A stretch of 64,000 bases of DNA from an uncultured Clostridia bacterium (GTDB lineage: Bacteria; Bacillota; Clostridia; UBA1381): the NCBI GenBank assembly GCA_947624485.1, contig CANQKM010000004.1:186001-250000 (forward strand), in the 5' to 3' direction. The notes under the pieces were generated by a model that saw only the letters and a list, made by a program, of their open reading frames with translations, was not told the DNA's origin and did no database searches. Numbering within the stretch: the first letter of the stretch is position 1; every line of letters begins with the position of its first letter. Both the position numbers and the translations under genes were made by a program. This document shows positions 16,000-25,396 of this stretch, piece by piece.

Positions 16000-16182
16000 T
16001 TATCTGTTGTTGTTCTCGTAGCTTTCTATCATCTTTTTAACCATCTGTCCGCCGATAGAACCCGCCTGCTTTGAGGTGAGGTCGCCGTTGTAACCGCTTT
16101 CGAGGTTTACTCCGACTTCTCTCGCGGCTTCCATTTTGAAGTTCTCAAGACCGGCTGTTCTCGAATTCTTTGACTTTGCCAT
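16000..16182 (-). CDS. Alpha/beta-type small acid-soluble spore protein
   Basis: Coats and protects DNA in the dormant spore. The 60-aa protein contains the two family signatures: the GPR protease recognition region FKMEAAREVGV and the DNA-binding stretch of YNGDLTSKQAGSIGGQMVKKMI. The ATG at 16182 is preceded by AAGGAG; an in-frame ATG 21 nt upstream is less well placed. It is a single-gene unit with its own terminator. No sigma-A promoter is apparent in the 100 nt upstream; a forespore sigma factor is expected from the family, but I could not identify a clean sigma-G site. Confidence 0.93.
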   Translation of the reverse strand: MAKSKNSRTAGLENFKMEAAREVGVNLESGYNGDLTSKQAGSIGGQMVKKMIESYENNNR

Positions 16183-16280
16183 TGTTTTGTTCTCCTTCTG
16201 CAAAAAAATTTAATGAGTTTCTTTACTCGTTTATAATTTGCGCGTATTCGGAGAAATTAAACATGCAATATTTGTATTTG

Positions 16281-18314
16281 TCAGTTCATAACAATGCCGC
16301 CCGCGATTATTTTTTCGGCGCGTCTGCGAAGTCCCTTGTATTTTTCACTCACAAGAAGCGGATCTTCCTCCAAAATACTTTTCGCCGCCTGCTGCGATAT
16401 TGCGAGAATGTCCCTGTCCTCGAACAGGTTGGCGATTTTCATTTCGGGTAAGCCGTGCTGACGCGTGCCGAAAAAGTCGCCCGGTCCGCGCAGCTTCAGA
16501 TCCTGTTCGCTTATATAAAAGCCGTCGTTCGAGATCGTCATTGTTTCCATTCGCTTTTTCGTGACCTCGTTGTTACCGTGCGCGATAAGTATACAGTACG
16601 CCTGCTCTCCGCCGCGCCCGACGCGTCCGCGGAGCTGGTGAAGCTGCGACAGACCGAAACGCTCGGCGTTTTCTATTATCATCATGTTTGCGTTCGGCAC
16701 GTTCACACCGACCTCTATCACCGTTGTGGAAACGAGTATCTTTATTTCGCCCGACACAAACTCGTTCATTATTTCTTCCTTCATTTTCGGCTTCATTCTG
16801 CCGTGCATAAGCCCGACCTTGAAGCTCGGGAACGCGTTTTGAAGCTTTCTGCACAATTCCTCCGCGTTCTGCAAATCGCTCTTTTCCGTTTCCTCCACAA
16901 GCGGACACACGACATATGCCTGCATACCGGCGTTTACGTTTTTGCCGAGGAACGCGAACACGCGCTTTCTCATGCTCTCGCCCACCGCGTACGTTTTTAC
17001 GGGCTTTCTGCCGGGCGGCAATTCGTCTATAACGGAAATGTCAAGATCGCCGTACAGTATGAGCGCAAGCGTGCGCGGTATCGGCGTCGCCGACATGATG
17101 AGCATGTGGGGGTTGCTGCCCTTCGCGGCAAGCTTCGCGCGCTGCTCCACGCCGAAACGGTGCTGCTCGTCCGCGACGACAAGCGCGAGGTCATTAAACT
17201 CAGCCTTGTCCTGAATTATGGCGTGCGTGCCGACCACAACGTCCGCCTCGCCCGTCAGCATCATATCGTACACGAGTTTTTTATCCTTCGCCTTCATGCT
17301 GCCGTTCAGGAGCGCGACCTTTATACCCGCGTCTTTGAAAAATCCGGCGAGCGTTTCCGCGTGCTGCGCGGCTAATATTTCGGTCGGCGCCATCATTGCC
17401 GCCTGGTGACCGTTCTTCACCGCCGCGTAAATCGCCGCCGCCGCGACTGCCGTTTTACCGCTGCCTACGTCGCCCTGAACAAGGCGGTTCATAACGCCGC
17501 CGCTTTTGCAGTCCCTCATTATCTCGTTAAGCACGCGCTTCTGCGCGTTCGTGAGCGGAAACGGAAGCGTGTCGGTAAACGTCCTCACGCATTTCACATC
17601 GCTGAACACAATTCCGCTTTGGTTCATGTTTTCGTCCCTGTGCTGCGACAGCGCAAGCTGTAAAATGAGCAGTTCCTCAAACACAAACCTCTCGCGCGCT
17701 ATGTTGTAGCTCTCAAAATCATCGGGAAAATGTATGTTTTTCATCGCGTAGTTAAGCTCCGCGATTTTGTACCTGTCGCGTATTTCGGCGGGAATGTACT
17801 CGTCGAGCCTGCCCGCCTCCTTTAACGCCAGTTCCATTGCCGACTGTAGGATTTTCTGCGTAAGTCCCTCCGTGAGCGGATAGAGCGGCACTATTTTACC
17901 CGTGAACCGCTCGCTTCCCTTTTTCTCGAACACGGGGTTTACCATTTCCTTTTTGCCGCGGCTGCGCGTTATCCTGCCGTAAAGGATATACTCGTCGCCG
18001 GTGAAAAACTGCCCCTTGACGTACTTGTTGTTGTACCACACGACATTTAATGCGCCCGTTTGGTCGCTCACAATCATCGTTGACACGAGCAGATTGCGCC
18101 TTACTCTCACGTCGCTGACAGGCGAAAAAACGGTGACGCTGACGCACACCGTTTCCCCTTCGGCACAGTCGGCGATTTCCTTCATTTCCGACCTGTCCTC
18201 ATGCGAGCGCGGAAAGTAGTAAAGTAAATCCTCGACCGTCCTTATTCCTTTTTTTTCAAACAATTCGGCGCGTTTTTCGCCCACGCCCTTAATGTAGCGT
18301 ATATCCTTTGACAT
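16281..18314 (-). CDS. recG: ATP-dependent DNA helicase RecG
   Basis: Remodels stalled forks and branched DNA. The 677-aa protein has the wedge (OB) domain in its first 250 residues, including the N-terminal helix-hairpin region IRYIKGVGEKRAELF, then Walker A GDVGSGKT at 281-288, the DEQHRFG box near 380, and the second RecA lobe with TTVIEVGVNVPNA and the QLRGRVGRG motif. Length fits the family (about 680). It follows fakA after 14 nt and is the last gene of the asp23-fakA-recG operon, an arrangement like yloU-yloV-recG neighbourhoods of other Firmicutes. Confidence 0.96.
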   Translation of the reverse strand: MSKDIRYIKGVGEKRAELFEKKGIRTVEDLLYYFPRSHEDRSEMKEIADCAEGETVCVSVTVFSPVSDVRVRRNLLVSTMIVSDQTGALNVVWYNNKYVKGQFFTGDEYILYGRITRSRGKKEMVNPVFEKKGSERFTGKIVPLYPLTEGLTQKILQSAMELALKEAGRLDEYIPAEIRDRYKIAELNYAMKNIHFPDDFESYNIARERFVFEELLILQLALSQHRDENMNQSGIVFSDVKCVRTFTDTLPFPLTNAQKRVLNEIMRDCKSGGVMNRLVQGDVGSGKTAVAAAAIYAAVKNGHQAAMMAPTEILAAQHAETLAGFFKDAGIKVALLNGSMKAKDKKLVYDMMLTGEADVVVGTHAIIQDKAEFNDLALVVADEQHRFGVEQRAKLAAKGSNPHMLIMSATPIPRTLALILYGDLDISVIDELPPGRKPVKTYAVGESMRKRVFAFLGKNVNAGMQAYVVCPLVEETEKSDLQNAEELCRKLQNAFPSFKVGLMHGRMKPKMKEEIMNEFVSGEIKILVSTTVIEVGVNVPNANMMIIENAERFGLSQLHQLRGRVGRGGEQAYCILIAHGNNEVTKKRMETMTISNDGFYISEQDLKLRGPGDFFGTRQHGLPEMKIANLFEDRDILAISQQAAKSILEEDPLLVSEKYKGLRRRAEKIIAGGIVMN

Positions 18315-18328
18315 CAGCCGCTCCCGTG

Positions 18329-20053
18329 TTATTCAGCCGATACTATGTAGTAATATATCGGCTGTCCGCCTCTTTTGAATGAGACCTCTATCTCGTCGCT
18401 CTCGTACTTCGCCTCGAGCGCCTTCTGCATTCTGTCCGCCTGCTGCTTTTTGACGTCCTTGCCGCAGTAAACGGTTATAATCTCCGTATCCTCGTCCGTT
18501 ATCTCGGCGACAACTCCGGCAAGCACCTCGTCAAGATCCGTGCCTGTGCGCGTTATTTTACCCTCAACCATGCCGAGTATATCGTTTTTCTTTATTTTTT
18601 TACCGTCAATTTCCGTGTCACGCACCGCGTACGTAAGCTGCGCCGTCGCGACCTTGCCTATAGCTTTGCGCATGGCGTTGGCGTTTGCTTCGGCGTCCTT
18701 CTGGTCGTTAAACGCAATCATCGCGCTCACGCACTGCGGATAGCTCGTGCTTTCAATAACGACTATATCCTTGCCCTCGAGAATTTGAGCCGCCTGCTGC
18801 GCCGCCATGATTATATTTTTGTTGTTCGGGAACACAAATACAGTCTGCGCCTTGACCTTCTTTACCGCCTTTACTATGTCGTCGGTCGAGGGGTTCATCG
18901 TCTGACCGCCCTCGATTATTCTGTCAACGCCCATGTCGGTGAGGATTTCCGCAAGTCCCTTACCGGCGCACACCGCAACAAATCCGAACGGCTTGGGCGG
19001 TTCCTGCTTCGCTTCCTTTTTGGGCTTGGGTTCCTTTTCCTTTTTCGGCTTTGACTTTTTACCGTCCGTCACCGTCGAGGGCGTTTTGCCGTCCGACAAA
19101 TCGAGCGTACCCTTTATAATCTCGCGGTGCTGGTGCTTCATGTTGTCGATTTTGAGGTTTATCATCTCGCCTATTTTAACGGCTTCCTCAAGCACAAAAC
19201 CCGGGTGGTTCGTGTGAATATGCACCTTGCACACCTCGTCGTCGTCGATTACAAGCTGACAGTCGCCCTTGTCGGCGATCGCCGCGCGGAAATCGTCAAC
19301 CGACGCGCCCGATTCGTATTTTTCTATTATAAACTCGGTGCAGTATTTGAATTTTATATCCTCACCGCTTACGGCAGCCTGCGCGGTTTTCTTAGCCTCC
19401 GCGGCTTCGCCGCCGCCGATTTTTACGGTTATTTCTCCGCTTTGCAGGTAAGACAGCATACCCTCAAGCACGTACATCCAGCCCCTGCCGCCCGCGTCAA
19501 CGACGTTCGCCTGTTTAAGCACGGGCAGCATTTCGGTCGTGCGTTCAAGCGCCTTGTTGCCGCGCTCCACGGCTGTTTCAACGACGCTTACCACGTCGCC
19601 GCTTTCCGCCGCCGCTGCCGCGCCCGCCGCCGCCTCGCGCGCGACCGTGAGAATTGTACCCTCGGTCGGGTTCATGACCGCCTTGTACGCCGCGTCCGAA
19701 CCGTCCTTCAACGCCGATGCAAGCTCCGCCGCGCCGCACTCCGTCTTGCCCTTAAAGCTTCTCGAAATGCCTCTGAAAAACTGCGACATGATAACGCCGC
19801 TGTTGCCGCGCGCTCCCCGAAGCGTCGCAAACGACATTTTATCCGCGGCTTTTGTGAGCGTCAACCCGTCAGCATCCGCAAGCTCGTTCGCCATTGACTG
19901 CGCCGTCAATGACATATTCGTACCCGTATCGCCGTCCGGCACGGGGAACACGTTAAGCTCGTCTACGGCGTTTTTGTTATTGTAAAGGTTATTCGCGCCG
20001 CTTATGACCATTTCGGCGAATACTTTTCCGTTTACAGTATTTATTTTAATCAC
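18329..20053 (-). CDS. fakA: Fatty acid kinase subunit FakA (DhaL-domain protein, YloV)
   Basis: The kinase subunit phosphorylates fatty acids presented by a DegV/FakB protein, feeding exogenous fatty acids into phospholipids. The 574-aa protein has an N-terminal DhaL domain (about 1-200) with the metal-binding DGDTGTN at 40-46, a middle domain, a charged flexible linker rich in Lys, Pro and Glu near 325-355, and a C-terminal FakA domain. The linker makes it slightly longer than the usual 550 or so residues. It lies 34 nt after asp23. No degV/fakB gene is in the window. Confidence 0.93.
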   Translation of the reverse strand: MIKINTVNGKVFAEMVISGANNLYNNKNAVDELNVFPVPDGDTGTNMSLTAQSMANELADADGLTLTKAADKMSFATLRGARGNSGVIMSQFFRGISRSFKGKTECGAAELASALKDGSDAAYKAVMNPTEGTILTVAREAAAGAAAAAESGDVVSVVETAVERGNKALERTTEMLPVLKQANVVDAGGRGWMYVLEGMLSYLQSGEITVKIGGGEAAEAKKTAQAAVSGEDIKFKYCTEFIIEKYESGASVDDFRAAIADKGDCQLVIDDDEVCKVHIHTNHPGFVLEEAVKIGEMINLKIDNMKHQHREIIKGTLDLSDGKTPSTVTDGKKSKPKKEKEPKPKKEAKQEPPKPFGFVAVCAGKGLAEILTDMGVDRIIEGGQTMNPSTDDIVKAVKKVKAQTVFVFPNNKNIIMAAQQAAQILEGKDIVVIESTSYPQCVSAMIAFNDQKDAEANANAMRKAIGKVATAQLTYAVRDTEIDGKKIKKNDILGMVEGKITRTGTDLDEVLAGVVAEITDEDTEIITVYCGKDVKKQQADRMQKALEAKYESDEIEVSFKRGGQPIYYYIVSAE

Positions 20054-20087
20054 CCCCTTAAATTGCCGCCGCCTTGCGCGGCGCGCG

Positions 20088-20441
20088 TCAATCCACTCTT
20101 ACGCCTTCCACTCTTACGTTTACGCGCTTCACCTTTATGCCCGCCGTGTTCTCGACGTTGTAGCGCACGCGGTTTACGATGCTTTTGCAGATGGTGTTGA
20201 TGTTCACGCCGTATTCCACGATTATGTGTACCTCGATTACAACTCCGTTGTCCTCGATGTTTATGTTTATTCCTTTAGTGATCGAGTCGGGCCTCAAAAG
20301 GCTTACAATGCCGTCCTTCTTGTTTCTCGACGCCATTCCGACAACTCCGTAGCACCTCGACGCGACCGCGCCGGCTATTTCGGATATTACGCTGTTGGAT
20401 ATGGAAACCTCTCCAAGCTCGCTTCCTGTCCTTAATACCAT
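20088..20441 (-). CDS. Asp23/Gls24 family protein (YloU)
   Basis: A 117-aa alkaline-shock family protein, thought to act at the membrane or in envelope stress. The core reads GEVSISNSVISEIAGAVAS, then GVVGMASR and a GVNINTICKSIVNRVRY helix, typical of Asp23/Gls24. It is the first gene of the operon with fakA and recG, with promoter at 20475-20503 and a GGAGGAG site before the ATG. The pairing of a yloU-type gene with fakA is conserved across Firmicutes. Confidence 0.92.
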   Translation of the reverse strand: MVLRTGSELGEVSISNSVISEIAGAVASRCYGVVGMASRNKKDGIVSLLRPDSITKGININIEDNGVVIEVHIIVEYGVNINTICKSIVNRVRYNVENTAGIKVKRVNVRVEGVRVD

Positions 20442-20474
20442 GTCACTCTCCTCCTTGTATTTACACTTGTATAT

Positions 20475-20503
20475 ATTGTACTATAAATTTTGGAATTAGT
20501 CCA
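20475..20503 (-). promoter_or_regulatory. Sigma-A promoter of asp23-fakA-recG
   Basis: Minus strand TGGACT (20498-20503), 17 nt, TACAAT (20475-20480). The context CTATGGACT is shared with the phosphofructokinase promoter at 26661-26689. Confidence 0.65.
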
Positions 20504-20524
20504 TAGTTTTTTTTAATTTTTCCC

Positions 20525-20563
20525 AAAAAAACAACGGAACGCGTATTGCGTTCCGTCATTTTG
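20525..20563 (-). terminator. Intrinsic terminator after eda-kdgK
   Basis: Minus strand ACGGAACGC pairs with GCGTTCCGT around AATAC, followed by TGTTTTTTT. It ends the eda-kdgK transcript ahead of the asp23 promoter. Confidence 0.85.
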
Positions 20564-20571
20564 TCTGTGAT

Positions 20572-21603
20572 TTATCTCTGTACGCGTCCCGAGCCGTCGC
20601 CGCCCGCAAGCGTCTCAACCTCTTCTCTCGTAACGAGGTTGAAGTCGCCGGGGATTGTGTGCTTCAGTGCCGAAGCCGCAACGCCGAATTCAAGAGCGTC
20701 CTTGAAGTTTTTGCCGTCAACGAAGCCGCATATCGTGCCGCCCGCGAAGCTGTCGCCGCCGCCTACGCGGTCAACGATCGGGTGAACTCTGTACTCCTTC
20801 GAGTGATAGAACTCGTCGTCCGCGCTGGAGTAAATGCAAGCCGACCAGCCGTTGTCAGAAGCCGACTTCGATACGCGGAGCGAGGAAATAACATACTTGA
20901 ATCCGAACTTCGCGACCATCTGCTTGAATATGCTCTCGTAGCCCGCAAGGTTCAATTCGCCGCTCGTTACGTCGGTGTTTTCGGGCTTGAAGCCGAGAAC
21001 CTTGTCAGCGTCCTCCTCGTTGCCTATGCAAACGTCAACGTACTGCATGAGGTTTGACATAACTCTCTGCGCCTTTTCGCTCGACCAGAGCTTTTTGCGG
21101 AAGTTGAGGTCGCACGAAACTGTTACGCCGTGAGCCTTCGCCGCCTTACAAGCAAGCTCCGTGATCTCAGCCGCAGCGTCCGATACAGCCGGTGTGATAC
21201 CGGTGAAGTGGAACCAGTCCGCGCCCTCAAAAATCTCGTCGAAGTTAAAGTCGGCAGCCGTAGCCGTAGCGATCGACGAGTTCGCTCTGTCGTATGTAAC
21301 GTTCGACGGACGCATCGAAGCGCCTGTCTCGAGGAAGTAAATGCCGAGCCTGTCGCCGCCCTTAGCGATGTGCTTTGTCTCAACGCCGTACTTACGGAGA
21401 GCCGCAATCGCGCACTCGCCTATCGGGTTCTTCGGAACCTTTGTGACAAATTCCGCGTCATGACCGTAATTCGCGAGCGATACCGCAACGTTAGCCTCGC
21501 CGCCGCCGTAGTTTATGTCAAACTGGGTAGCCTGAATGTACTTCTGATTGCCGGGGGTGGAAAGTCTGAGCATTATCTCACCCATTGTAACAACTTTTGC
21601 CAT
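20572..21603 (-). CDS. kdgK: 2-keto-3-deoxygluconate kinase (PfkB family)
   Basis: Phosphorylates 2-keto-3-deoxygluconate to KDPG, the substrate of the neighbouring aldolase. The 343-aa protein has the PfkB N-terminal glycine motif (NYGGGEANVAVSLANYG near 31-47) and the C-terminal catalytic site DRVGGGDSFAGG, with the base aspartate in GGGDS. Gene order eda then kdgK, 24 nt apart, supports a 2-keto-3-deoxygluconate role rather than another sugar kinase. The pathway would serve hexuronate (pectin or glucuronate) use. Confidence 0.9.
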   Translation of the reverse strand: MAKVVTMGEIMLRLSTPGNQKYIQATQFDINYGGGEANVAVSLANYGHDAEFVTKVPKNPIGECAIAALRKYGVETKHIAKGGDRLGIYFLETGASMRPSNVTYDRANSSIATATAADFNFDEIFEGADWFHFTGITPAVSDAAAEITELACKAAKAHGVTVSCDLNFRKKLWSSEKAQRVMSNLMQYVDVCIGNEEDADKVLGFKPENTDVTSGELNLAGYESIFKQMVAKFGFKYVISSLRVSKSASDNGWSACIYSSADDEFYHSKEYRVHPIVDRVGGGDSFAGGTICGFVDGKNFKDALEFGVAASALKHTIPGDFNLVTREEVETLAGGDGSGRVQR

Positions 21604-21627
21604 TATATTTTTCTCCTTTTCTTTAAA

Positions 21628-22281
21628 TTACTTCTTAAGCTCCGCTCTCGCAGCCTTGATGTTTGCGATGAATTCCTTAGCCGTCTCGGTGATAGCCGCG
21701 TAGTCGCCCGTCTTAGCGCCCTTCGTGAGCGACGAGCCCGCGCCTACGGCAACAACGCCCGCCTTGATCCATTCCGCAACGTTATCCTTGTCAACGCCGC
21801 CGGTCGGCATCATCTGCGCCTGCGGGAGAGGTCCTTTGATGTCCTTTATAATCTTCGGTCCGTACAGGTCAGCCGGGAATATCTTAACTATGTCAGCGCC
21901 CGCCTCCATAGCCGTGATAACCTCGGTGATCGTAGCGCAGCCGGGCATATAAGGCACTCTGTAACGGTTGCAGAGCTTCGCCGTTTCGGGGTTGAACGCC
22001 GGGCTTACAACGAAGTTGGCGCCCGCCATAATAGCCATTCTCGCCGTTTCGGGATCGAGAACGGTACCCGCGCCGAGCATCATCTCGCCGTTTGAATACT
22101 TCTCCGCGAGAGCCGAAATAACCTTGTCCGCGCCGGGAACGGTGAACGTAAGCTCGATACCCGTGCAGCCGCCCGCGAGACACGCGTCCGAAATCTTGAT
22201 AGCTTCTTCCGCGCTGTTAGCTCTTACAACGGCAACAAGACCGCAGTCCGTAAGCTGCTTAATAACATCTTCCTTTAACAT
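21628..22281 (-). CDS. eda: KDPG aldolase
   Basis: Splits 2-keto-3-deoxy-6-phosphogluconate into pyruvate and glyceraldehyde-3-phosphate. The 217-aa class I aldolase has the catalytic glutamate E43 in GIELTFTVPGA and the Schiff-base lysine K133 in IVKIFPADLYG, with GAGTVLDPE near 70. It is the first gene of the eda-kdgK operon, with promoter at 22320-22348 and a GGAGG site before the ATG. All key residues are intact. Confidence 0.94.
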   Translation of the reverse strand: MLKEDVIKQLTDCGLVAVVRANSAEEAIKISDACLAGGCTGIELTFTVPGADKVISALAEKYSNGEMMLGAGTVLDPETARMAIMAGANFVVSPAFNPETAKLCNRYRVPYMPGCATITEVITAMEAGADIVKIFPADLYGPKIIKDIKGPLPQAQMMPTGGVDKDNVAEWIKAGVVAVGAGSSLTKGAKTGDYAAITETAKEFIANIKAARAELKK

Positions 22282-22319
22282 TTGTAATAATCCTCCTTAT
22301 TATTAAATATTATACAATA

Positions 22320-22348
22320 ATTGTAACACAGTTTTTATTTTTTTGCAA
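22320..22348 (-). promoter_or_regulatory. Sigma-A promoter of eda-kdgK
   Basis: Minus strand TTGCAA (22343-22348), 17 nt, TACAAT (22320-22325). Confidence 0.75.
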
Positions 22349-22356
22349 TATCTTTA

Positions 22357-22396
22357 ACAAAAAAAAGAACAAAATCGCACGACTTTGTTCTTTCTA
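22357..22396 (-). terminator. Intrinsic terminator after the 22410 gene
   Basis: Minus strand AAAGAACAAA pairs with TTTTGTTCTTT around GTCGTGCGA, then a T run. Confidence 0.8.
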
Positions 22397-22409
22397 TTTA
22401 TTCGTTTCG

Positions 22410-23303
22410 TTACGACAGCATGAGCAGTATTTCGAGCGCGATTATGATTGCGCTCAAAATGCTCACCACGGTTATGCCGAGTACGCACTTCTTTTTAAGG
22501 CGTATAAACGCCGTTTCGAGGTTTGACACGGCATTTTTCGTGTTAAGCTGCGTATTTTTGAGGTCAAACACGCTGTCGTTGAGCCTCGACACCGAGCCTA
22601 CCGACTGTCTCACGTCGGCTATGCCCGTTTCGATCGACTTTATATCGTCAGCCATATCCATCACCGACGCGTCGTTTTCGGTCTTTGTGTCGGATATTTT
22701 CTCCGAAAGAGCTTCAAGTTGTTTTGCAATGCCGTCGAGCTTTGCGGAAATCGAGGTTATGGCTTCACCCGCGCTGTCAATTTTCGCCGCTACGCCGCCG
22801 ACCTGTTCGGGCATGTCCGCCATAGCCTGCATTTCGCCCTTTATCTCGTCAAGCTTCTTAAACGAGCTTGTCATGGAGTCGGCTATTTTTTCGGTGATGC
22901 CGATATTTTCCGCCGCGCTGCCGCTTTCCGGCGTATCGGTGCCGCCGTCCTCGGCTTCCGGCTCCGAATCCGCCTCTGTATCGTCCGAAAGCTCCTCCTC
23001 CGGTTCGGGCTTTTTCTCCATGAGCTTGTCGATTTTGGCGGCCACGGTGTCCTTTATCGCCTTTGCTCCCTGACCGATTTCTCCCGCCGTCTTTTTGAAT
23101 TTGTCTATCACGTTCTGGAGATTTATCGTCTCATTGAGATTGATTTTCTGAGTGTTTTCCACCGGCTCGGGATTCGCGTTCTCGTCGTCAAAATTCATAT
23201 TTTCGCTCGCCCTTCTGAGGAACTCCTCATACTCCTCGTCCGTTCCGCTGTAAAAAGCGTCCTGTCCGTCATATGACTGTATGTTCATACCCTTGTTACT
23301 CAT
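22410..23303 (-). CDS. Unknown coiled-coil protein with C-terminal membrane anchor
   Basis: A 297-aa protein with no recognised family. It has an acidic N-terminal third (EEYEEFLRRASENMNF; a Glu/Asp-rich stretch near 95-130), then a long helical, coiled-coil-like part from about 140 to 265 with repeated Ile/Leu/Ala spacing, and a single C-terminal hydrophobic segment (VLGITVVSILSAIIIALEIL), so it is probably tail-anchored with the bulk in the cytosol. The start at 23303 is preceded by AAGGGTGA; the frame is open 21 nt further. It lies 36 nt after the zinc-ribbon gene and likely shares its operon. Confidence 0.75.
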   Translation of the reverse strand: MSNKGMNIQSYDGQDAFYSGTDEEYEEFLRRASENMNFDDENANPEPVENTQKINLNETINLQNVIDKFKKTAGEIGQGAKAIKDTVAAKIDKLMEKKPEPEEELSDDTEADSEPEAEDGGTDTPESGSAAENIGITEKIADSMTSSFKKLDEIKGEMQAMADMPEQVGGVAAKIDSAGEAITSISAKLDGIAKQLEALSEKISDTKTENDASVMDMADDIKSIETGIADVRQSVGSVSRLNDSVFDLKNTQLNTKNAVSNLETAFIRLKKKCVLGITVVSILSAIIIALEILLMLS

Positions 23304-23339
23304 ACGTTCACCCTTCTCCCGCAAATTTTTCGGGCAAAA

Positions 23340-23807
23340 TTACTGCACTTCCTCCGCCGGAGCAGCATCCGTTTCGGAATTTACTTCTTCAACGGGTTCT
23401 TCAGCCGCGCTCTCTTCCTCGGCAGCTGCGTTTAACGGCGTGCCGCACTTTGAGCAGTATTCGTTATCCTTATCGTTGTATGTGCCGCAGTTCGCGCACA
23501 GCTTCGCCTCTTTAAGCTCGCTGAGCTGCTCGTTCAAATCCCCGATTTCACCGTGCAGGCTGTCAAGCGACGCGAACTCCTCCGAAAAATCGGGAGCGGC
23601 AGTACCGTCAACGCGGCTCTTGTAAAGCGCTTCGCCTATTTTCGCGTACTCTTCGTTTATCTTGCCGTTTATGTCGCTTATCGCAAACTTCACCTTTGTC
23701 TGGTCAACAACATTGTTTGTCTTGCCTATCACCTTATGTGTGAGCTTTACCGCGCCTTCCTTTAATTTGGCGGCCTCTTCCTTTATCCTGTCCATTACGT
23801 CATTCAT
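23340..23807 (-). CDS. Zinc-ribbon protein with helical N-terminus
   Basis: A 155-aa protein. Residues 1-100 are helical and charged. A zinc ribbon follows (CANCGTYNDKDNEYCSKCG, about 103-121, four cysteines in CxxC pairs), then an acidic tail rich in Glu and Ala. This architecture is common in Clostridia for small membrane- or envelope-associated proteins of unknown role. It is the first gene of a pair with the tail-anchored coiled-coil protein at 22410. No enzymatic motif is seen. Confidence 0.8.
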   Translation of the reverse strand: MNDVMDRIKEEAAKLKEGAVKLTHKVIGKTNNVVDQTKVKFAISDINGKINEEYAKIGEALYKSRVDGTAAPDFSEEFASLDSLHGEIGDLNEQLSELKEAKLCANCGTYNDKDNEYCSKCGTPLNAAAEEESAAEEPVEEVNSETDAAPAEEVQ

Positions 23808-23951
23808 TATAATCGCTCCTTCCGTTTCCTAAAAATTATTGGGGATTTACCCATAATATGTCTAATATTTTACCATAAATTTTGTTATTTGTATATAACA
23901 TTTTCATTATTTTTTTGTTTCATTACGAATTTTTTATTTTACTGCCGCTTT

Positions 23952-25364
23952 TTACAGCTTCAAAACGCCTATCGCCTGTATGAAAAGCACTATGAGCAGC
24001 ACCGGCGCAACGTATTTTACCATTACGGTGTAAAGCGTCTTTCTGCCGAAGTGTTCGCCGTTTTTCGTCATCTCGTCCACGACGTATTTCGGCTTTGCGA
24101 ACCAGCCTATGAGTATGCACGTTCCGACTGCGAGTATCGGCATCAGTATCTGATTGGATACATAGTCCATCACGTCGAGTATCTGTCCCGTGCTGCCGTT
24201 CGGCAGGGTGACCTCGAAGTACAGCTTGTTGTAGCCGAGGCACACTATAATGCCGAGTACAAGCGCTATGGCGCTTTCGGTAAGCGCAGCGCTCTTACGC
24301 GTCAGCTTGAACCCGTCCATGAAGCTCGACGTTACGGCTTCAAGAATCGATACGGAACTTGTGACGGCGGCGAACAGTACCATTATAAAGAACAGCGCGC
24401 CTACAATATTGCCGGCAAAGCCCATTTGTAAAAATACGCTCGGCAGCGACACAAACATCAGACTCGGTCCCGCAGCGCGCATACCCTCCGCGCCCTGGAA
24501 CACATACACGGCGGGAATAATCATCGCTCCCGCGAGTATCGCCACGGCAGTGTCAAAAATTTCTATCCGGTTTACGGATTTGACAAGGTTCTCGCCGTTG
24601 CGCACGTACGAGCCGTAAGCGACCATAATACCCATCGCGACGCTTATGCTGTAAAATAGCTGTCCCATAGCGTCAAGAACGGTTATAACGAGAGAGCTGA
24701 GCGTCACGTTTTTAAAGTCGGGTATCAAATAAACGAGAAGCCCGTCCACTCCCGTACGCGTGACCGTCTCACCCGCCTCGTTCACGCTGTCGTGGCTTAT
24801 CGTGAGCGAGAACACGACTATACCTATCACAATCACAATCAGTATCGGCATGATTATCTTCGACATCGCTTCTATTCCTTTGTTGACGCCGCGCGTTACG
24901 ATGAACGAGGTTATGACGAGGAATATTACAAGGTATATAAGCGGTTCCCACTGACCTGCGATAAAGTTCGTAAAATACGATTTGTCCGCCATTGCCGCGC
25001 CCGCGCCCGTTATAAATCCCACGGCGTATTTGAGTACCCAGCCGCCTATCACGCAGTAGTACGGCAGTATGATAAACGGCACAAGACACGCGATAGGTCC
25101 CAAAAAGCCGAAGCCCTTATGAACGCTGCGGTACGCAGTGAGCGGGGCTTGCCTCGTTTTTCTGCCTATCGCCACCTCGCTCGCGAGCAGCGTAAAGCCG
25201 AACGTCAGCGTGAGTATGAGGTACACGAGCAGGAATAAGCCTCCGCCGTCCTTTGCGGCAAGCGACGGGAACCTCCATATATTTCCAAGTCCCACCGCGC
25301 TGCCCGCGGCGGCAAGCACAAAACCCAAAGTTCCTCCGAATGAGGTTCTTCTTTTTTCTGTCAT
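23952..25364 (-). CDS. Sodium:neurotransmitter symporter family (NSS) transporter
   Basis: A sodium-coupled importer, in bacteria usually for an amino acid. The 470-aa protein starts FGGTLGFVLAAAGSAVGLGNIWRFP in the first membrane segment, the NSS signature that forms the sodium and substrate sites, and has about 11 or 12 hydrophobic segments. Substrate cannot be read from the sequence. It starts 32 nt after the phosphofructokinase stop, so it is likely the second gene of that transcript. Confidence 0.93.
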   Translation of the reverse strand: MTEKRRTSFGGTLGFVLAAAGSAVGLGNIWRFPSLAAKDGGGLFLLVYLILTLTFGFTLLASEVAIGRKTRQAPLTAYRSVHKGFGFLGPIACLVPFIILPYYCVIGGWVLKYAVGFITGAGAAMADKSYFTNFIAGQWEPLIYLVIFLVITSFIVTRGVNKGIEAMSKIIMPILIVIVIGIVVFSLTISHDSVNEAGETVTRTGVDGLLVYLIPDFKNVTLSSLVITVLDAMGQLFYSISVAMGIMVAYGSYVRNGENLVKSVNRIEIFDTAVAILAGAMIIPAVYVFQGAEGMRAAGPSLMFVSLPSVFLQMGFAGNIVGALFFIMVLFAAVTSSVSILEAVTSSFMDGFKLTRKSAALTESAIALVLGIIVCLGYNKLYFEVTLPNGSTGQILDVMDYVSNQILMPILAVGTCILIGWFAKPKYVVDEMTKNGEHFGRKTLYTVMVKYVAPVLLIVLFIQAIGVLKL

Positions 25365-25396
25365 GTTTTTTCCTTCCTTTTTTCTGCGTTTACATT

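Noticed and set aside
16183-16280. Sigma-G promoter for the SASP gene
   Set aside because: GCATG and CAAATTA words are present, but their spacing (about 21 nt) does not fit the expected 17-18 nt closely enough.
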